Assembly (NCBI GenBank): GCA_012735575.1
Contig: JAAYGY010000063.1
Coordinates: forward strand, 1 to 42,300
Direction: 5' to 3'
DNA: 42,300 nt
Origin: Clostridiales bacterium
GTDB taxonomy: Bacteria; Bacillota; Clostridia; Caldicoprobacterales; UBA3941
Position 1 is the stretch's first letter. Each line of letters starts with the position of its first letter. Both the position numbers and the translations under genes were made by a program. Under the pieces are notes generated by a model. The model worked only from the letters and a program-made list of their open reading frames with translations, did no database searches and was not told where the DNA came from. Shown here piece by piece: positions 40,132 through 42,300 of this stretch.

Positions 40132-40587
40132 TTAATCATTTTCCAATAGTTCAATCATTACCTTTAACTTTTCCCTTGCATCTATATATGCATAGCGTCC
40201 ACCGGTATATTCACCTTTCTGAACAAGAGGCATACCATTTCTTTCAAGGAGCATAATTTTTTCTTTCATACCGTCTATAACAAAAGCTATATGATGAAAT
40301 CCTTCACCATACTTGTCCAGATCCTCCCTCCAGGTACTAGGGTTCTTGTCCGGCTCAATTAGTTCAATAGCAAGATTATCTCCTACATTGAAAAATGCTA
40401 GCTTTGCCCTAGCATTGCAGGGCTCTCCCTTGTATTCTGCTTTAGTCTTGTCAAAAGTATCGGTTATAGTGTATCCTGGGTTTTCTACACCTAAAAATTC
40501 AGCATAGTCCTGGCAAGCCTTTTCAATATCATTTACCAAAATGCCAATCTGTGTAACAACTCTGGTTCCTAAAATAGGTTTACTCAT
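40132..40587 (-). CDS. VOC-superfamily protein (glyoxalase/epimerase-like)
   Basis: A 151-residue metal-dependent enzyme of the vicinal oxygen chelate fold with two beta-alpha-beta-beta-beta modules (TQIGILVNDIEKACQDYAEFLG; FHHIAFVIDGMKEKIMLLE). It looks most like the methylmalonyl-CoA epimerase/glyoxalase group. Of the usual ligands, Glu (AIELIEP), His (HHIAF) and Glu (VMIELLE) are present, but the first His is Gln (TQIGI). ATG 40587 follows GGAGG by 9 bases; the ATG at 40596 abuts that site. It follows the TIM-barrel isomerase gene by 50 bases, so a joint role in a sugar pathway is likely. Confidence 0.8.
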   Translation of the reverse strand: MSKPILGTRVVTQIGILVNDIEKACQDYAEFLGVENPGYTITDTFDKTKAEYKGEPCNARAKLAFFNVGDNLAIELIEPDKNPSTWREDLDKYGEGFHHIAFVIDGMKEKIMLLERNGMPLVQKGEYTGGRYAYIDAREKLKVMIELLEND

Positions 40588-40637
40588 TTTTCTCATCCTC
40601 CATAATTCATATTAAAAATATTTTAAATAGGTTTTCT

Positions 40638-41474
40638 TTACCTTAATTTTATATTGTTTTCATGGACTACACCTTTGATATAGTTAAAAGCTTCAATATA
40701 TTCTTCATGGGTTTCCAAGTGCTCTATAAGAACCGGCATTTCTGGGTCTAGATTTTCCACTTCCCTTAAAAATACAGAATAGTCTAATGTACCTTTACCA
40801 GGTGCTACCTCCTTGATCATGGTAGTGAACTGATTACTCATAATCACATCCTTGGCATGACAACTTTTTATATAGGGTCCAAGCTTTTTAAAACACTCTT
40901 TGATAAAACTATCATTAAATAGATATCTCTTAGGATTATTAATCATATTTACCACGTCTAAATGTACAGCAAATTCTTTCCGGTCTATATCCTTGATCAG
41001 CTGTAAGTAGTTGTCAGGGGAGTCTGGATACATCCAGGGCATGGGCTCTAGAGTGTAAAAGGTGTTCTTTGGCTTTACATCATCTATAATTTCACGTACA
41101 GTATCCACTATAAGGGCATATGTATCCTCACTATAGTTGTCTCTATAAAATCCGTCCCATATCTCTCCCCTTGCCCCGGCTATATTGACACAGCATCTTG
41201 CACCAATTCTATCGGCCAGGTTTAACTGATTTTTGCAATAGTCTAATACCTTTTTGCGAGTATCATCATCTAAAGTTAAGGGATTGCTCCATGCACCCAC
41301 CTCTGCTATCATAACATCGGCTCTTTTTGCTTCTTTTACATACTCATCTATCAACTCATCAGGGTCATTATAATTCATTGGTGCCATGACAGCGCTATAT
41401 CCTAGCTCCTTTACCAGCTCTATCCACTCCTGCGGGGTGTTGTAGCCCCTTACAATAGCTCCACCCAGTCTCAT
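40638..41474 (-). CDS. Sugar phosphate isomerase/epimerase (TIM barrel), third and divergent copy
   Basis: A 278-residue xylose-isomerase-like TIM barrel, only distantly related to the two other copies. Probable metal ligands are Glu in FYTLEPMPWM, Asp in AVHLDVVNMI, His in KSCHAKDV and Glu in LIEHLETHEEY. ATG 41474 follows GGAGGG by 8 bases; the frame is open up to 41498, but that ATG lies before the ribosome site. Position between a GH78 rhamnosidase and a VOC protein suggests processing of a rhamnose-derived or related sugar. Confidence 0.82.
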   Translation of the reverse strand: MRLGGAIVRGYNTPQEWIELVKELGYSAVMAPMNYNDPDELIDEYVKEAKRADVMIAEVGAWSNPLTLDDDTRKKVLDYCKNQLNLADRIGARCCVNIAGARGEIWDGFYRDNYSEDTYALIVDTVREIIDDVKPKNTFYTLEPMPWMYPDSPDNYLQLIKDIDRKEFAVHLDVVNMINNPKRYLFNDSFIKECFKKLGPYIKSCHAKDVIMSNQFTTMIKEVAPGKGTLDYSVFLREVENLDPEMPVLIEHLETHEEYIEAFNYIKGVVHENNIKLR

Positions 41475-41681
41475 TAAAGCAACCCTCCTTTTCCTCATAT
41501 ATATTTTTTGTTTTCAATAAATAATTACTTTCAAGCCATGGTTAATCTATGTTCTATACACATAAGTGGAGTATAAAATGGCCTAAATCGTTGAATCGTT
41601 CCATCACTATGTATATAATGGCTATTAATAAGTGAACTCCTTGGCTGATTTGGCTTTAGAAAACCTGGCCTATGGGATGGA

Positions 41682-41700
41682 GAAAAGCTGTAGGCTTTTC
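41682..41700 (-). other. Short hairpin after the rhamnosidase gene
   Basis: GAAAAGC (41682-41688) with GCTTTTC (41694-41700), 31 bases past the stop codon and without a T run on the minus strand; a weak terminator at best. The rest of 41501-41730 holds nothing recognised. Confidence 0.3.
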
Positions 41701-41730
41701 AAATGGAAAATTATTGCTTTATTATGACTG

Positions 41731-42300
41731 TTATTCCTTATAGGGATAAACGAACCTATAAACCCCTGACCCTATCTCGGCTTCACTTCCACCACAGCAG
41801 GCTGTAAAGCTTATACCATCTCCATCTATAGCCTCTGGATCAGCACCCGGAAGGATCACATGAGCTGTTGTATTATGAGGCACTTCTATATCCACAACCA
41901 TCTTGTCACCCTCTATAGCCCACTTAATGGCTGCCTTGCCATACACACTCTTATACTCAGCCTGAGCATATGTTAAACCACCGCCAGGCTGAGGCCTCAT
42001 AAGTATACGCTTAAAGCCAGGCTTATCTGGGTCCGTATCCAGACCAGCAACTACACCATACAACCAGTCGGCTATGGCACCATAGGCGTAATGGTTGAAA
42101 GAGTTCATATCCGGACTCCACATGGAACCATCAGGCTTGATACCGTCCCAGTGCTCCCATATGGTGGTAGCGCCCATCTTCACCTGATACAGCCAGGATG
42201 GATAGTCCTCTTTTAGGAGTAAATCATAAGCCTCCTTAAGCCTTCCATTTTGGCTAAGTACATGGCAGAAATATGGTGTGCCCAAAAAGCCTGTTGTAAG
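41731..42300 (-). CDS. GH78 alpha-L-rhamnosidase, C-terminal part (continues beyond the window)
   Basis: The frame is open to the right edge, and the first codons read LTTGFLGTPYFCHVL, a conserved GH78 stretch, so the start lies outside the window. Seen here are the end of the (alpha/alpha)6 barrel (MGATTIWEHWDGIKPDGSM, then SFNHYAYGAIADWLYGVVAG) and the C-terminal beta-sandwich (PQPGGGLTYAQAEYKSVYGK to the end). These are diagnostic of inverting alpha-L-rhamnosidases that release terminal rhamnose. The general acid and the other N-terminal domains cannot be examined. The isomerase and VOC genes follow on the same strand. Confidence 0.9.
   Translation of the reverse strand, partial: LTTGFLGTPYFCHVLSQNGRLKEAYDLLLKEDYPSWLYQVKMGATTIWEHWDGIKPDGSMWSPDMNSFNHYAYGAIADWLYGVVAGLDTDPDKPGFKRILMRPQPGGGLTYAQAEYKSVYGKAAIKWAIEGDKMVVDIEVPHNTTAHVILPGADPEAIDGDGISFTACCGGSEAEIGSGVYRFVYPYKE

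Noticed and set aside
1-42300. tRNA or rRNA genes, insertion sequences, prophage or CRISPR arrays
   Set aside because: No cloverleaf, transposase, integrase, capsid or repeat-spacer pattern was seen on either strand.

Overview
The window looks like a chromosome segment of a low-GC, Gram-positive, endospore-forming anaerobe (class Clostridia). The signs are a SpoIIP amidase, a Spo0E-like protein, a T-box leader ahead of a dimeric glycyl-tRNA synthetase, a LoaP-type NusG paralogue, a Gram-positive LexA box at dinB, AGGAGG ribosome sites nearly everywhere, and frequent TTG/GTG starts. The genus cannot be fixed from the sequence alone. Most genes lie on the minus strand. The plus-strand genes are glyS, one GH29 fucosidase, an HPr-like protein, a GH4 enzyme and dinB with its small partner.

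Layout. 1-280: remnants of a beta-helix protein and of a peptidoglycan-binding protein with an early in-frame stop. 417-7170: a PocR-EAL c-di-GMP phosphodiesterase, a GreA-like protein, SpoIIP, a LysM/G5/NlpC cell-wall hydrolase, a SpoU/TrmH methyltransferase and a TIM-barrel sugar isomerase. 7269-10400: the T-box and glyS, convergent with a loaP-like gene, then a permuted papain-like peptidase. 10503-18542: a second, paralogous TIM-barrel isomerase downstream of an Lpl/Ytc-type oligosaccharide ABC importer (lipoprotein and two permeases, no ATPase), with two AraC-family regulators upstream (one a membrane sensor, one with a cupin domain). 18739-20010: a divergent GH29 fucosidase. 20057-21854: a fused double-thioredoxin/CcdA membrane protein and a small unknown protein.

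22230-30087 is the clearest functional unit, an L-fucoside utilisation operon read leftwards: LacI-type regulator, probable GH151 fucosidase, two GH29 fucosidases, L-fucose mutarotase (FucU) and an aldo/keto reductase. A perfect palindromic operator overlaps the start region of the lacI transcript and a degenerate copy precedes the GH151 gene. 30408-31472 is a Gfo/Idh/MocA oxidoreductase. 31628-33048 holds a Spo0E-like protein, a GNAT acetyltransferase and an HPr-like protein containing no histidine. 33350-38151 holds a GH4 glycosidase, a lone ATP-cone protein, the SOS-controlled Y-family polymerase with a small partner, and a DUF438/hemerythrin/PAS protein. 38291-42300 returns to glycan use: a sulfatase, a VOC protein, a third TIM-barrel isomerase and the C-terminal end of a GH78 alpha-L-rhamnosidase that runs off the window.

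Taken together, the accessory genes suggest a cell that takes up deoxy-sugar-decorated oligosaccharides (fucosylated, rhamnosylated, possibly sulfated) and trims them, partly in the cytoplasm, since none of the fucosidases carries a signal peptide. No fucI, fucK or fucA is present in the window, so the fate of free L-fucose is open. The PocR domain, a family tied to sensing small diols such as propanediol, may connect this metabolism to c-di-GMP, but that link is inference.
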